Part shown: positions 14,529-14,537 of the stretch, piece by piece | Layout of the letters: each line of letters begins with the position of its first letter | Position numbering within the stretch: the stretch's first letter is position 1 | Source of the DNA: RUG13091 sp963619935 | GTDB lineage: Bacteria > Bacillota_I > Bacilli_A > RFN20 > CAG-826 | Length of the DNA stretch: 14,537 nucleotides | Assembly (NCBI GenBank): GCA_963619935.1 | Contig: CAVEYA010000014.1 | Location: 1-14,537 of the forward strand | Reading direction: 5' to 3' | Position numbers and translations under genes: made by a program | Notes under the pieces: model-generated | What the model was told of the DNA's origin: nothing | Database searches by the model: none | What the model saw: only the letters and a program-made list of their open reading frames with translations

Positions 14529-14537
14529 ATGAAATAT
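14529..14537 (+). CDS. Start of a gene cut by the window edge (first three codons)
   Basis: ATG at 14529 is preceded by TGAGG (14518-14522) at 6-nt spacing and by an extended -10 promoter. Only Met-Lys-Tyr is visible, so nothing can be said about the product. Confidence 0.5.

Overview
The window is AT-rich DNA (low GC throughout) with strong GGAGG-type ribosome binding sites. All eight intact genes end in TAA and use TGG for tryptophan. Together with a helicase-nuclease of the AddAB type and an XRE/lipoprotein cluster, this fits a low-GC Gram-positive bacterium (Bacillota, Bacilli side), probably a gut or metagenome-derived genome. Two runs of exactly ten N (5120-5129 and 13195-13204) show a scaffolded draft assembly. 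Species cannot be read from the sequence.

Layout. (1) 47-4366: a short terminator of an upstream unit, then a tight co-directional cluster: an XRE-type DNA-binding protein with a Cys/His cluster and a multi-pass membrane tail; a 969-residue lipoprotein with four tandem YDG-type Ig-like repeats and a beta-propeller-like C-terminal half; and a small membrane-protein gene split by two mutually compensating frameshifts. (2) 4477-5617: two short metabolic enzymes, a CDA-fold purine/pyrimidine deaminase (GuaD-like) and methylglyoxal synthase (mgsA). Between them a minus-strand gene remnant is interrupted by the first N gap. (3) 5618-12362: an intergenic region with hairpins, a U-tailed terminator and a promoter, then addB-addA, the two-subunit recombination/repair helicase-nuclease, separated by 3 nt. 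(4) 12363-12721: an orphan RelB/DinJ-like ribbon-helix-helix antitoxin, then a terminator. (5) 12722-14324: a non-coding tract with two families of ~32-33 bp tandem repeats placed directly before an AAA+ ATPase with a DUF4143/PD-(D/E)xK-type C-terminus, whose N-terminal region contains the second N gap. (6) The window closes with an extended -10 promoter, an RBS and the first three codons of another plus-strand gene.

How parts work together. AddA and AddB are a genuine functional pair. The XRE protein, the surface lipoprotein and the small membrane protein look like one operon, and an envelope-related role is inferred only from their architecture. The most unusual non-coding structure is the phased repeat array upstream of the DUF4143 ATPase. 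It is not explained by any gene and may be a cognate DNA element of that ATPase; this is inference.
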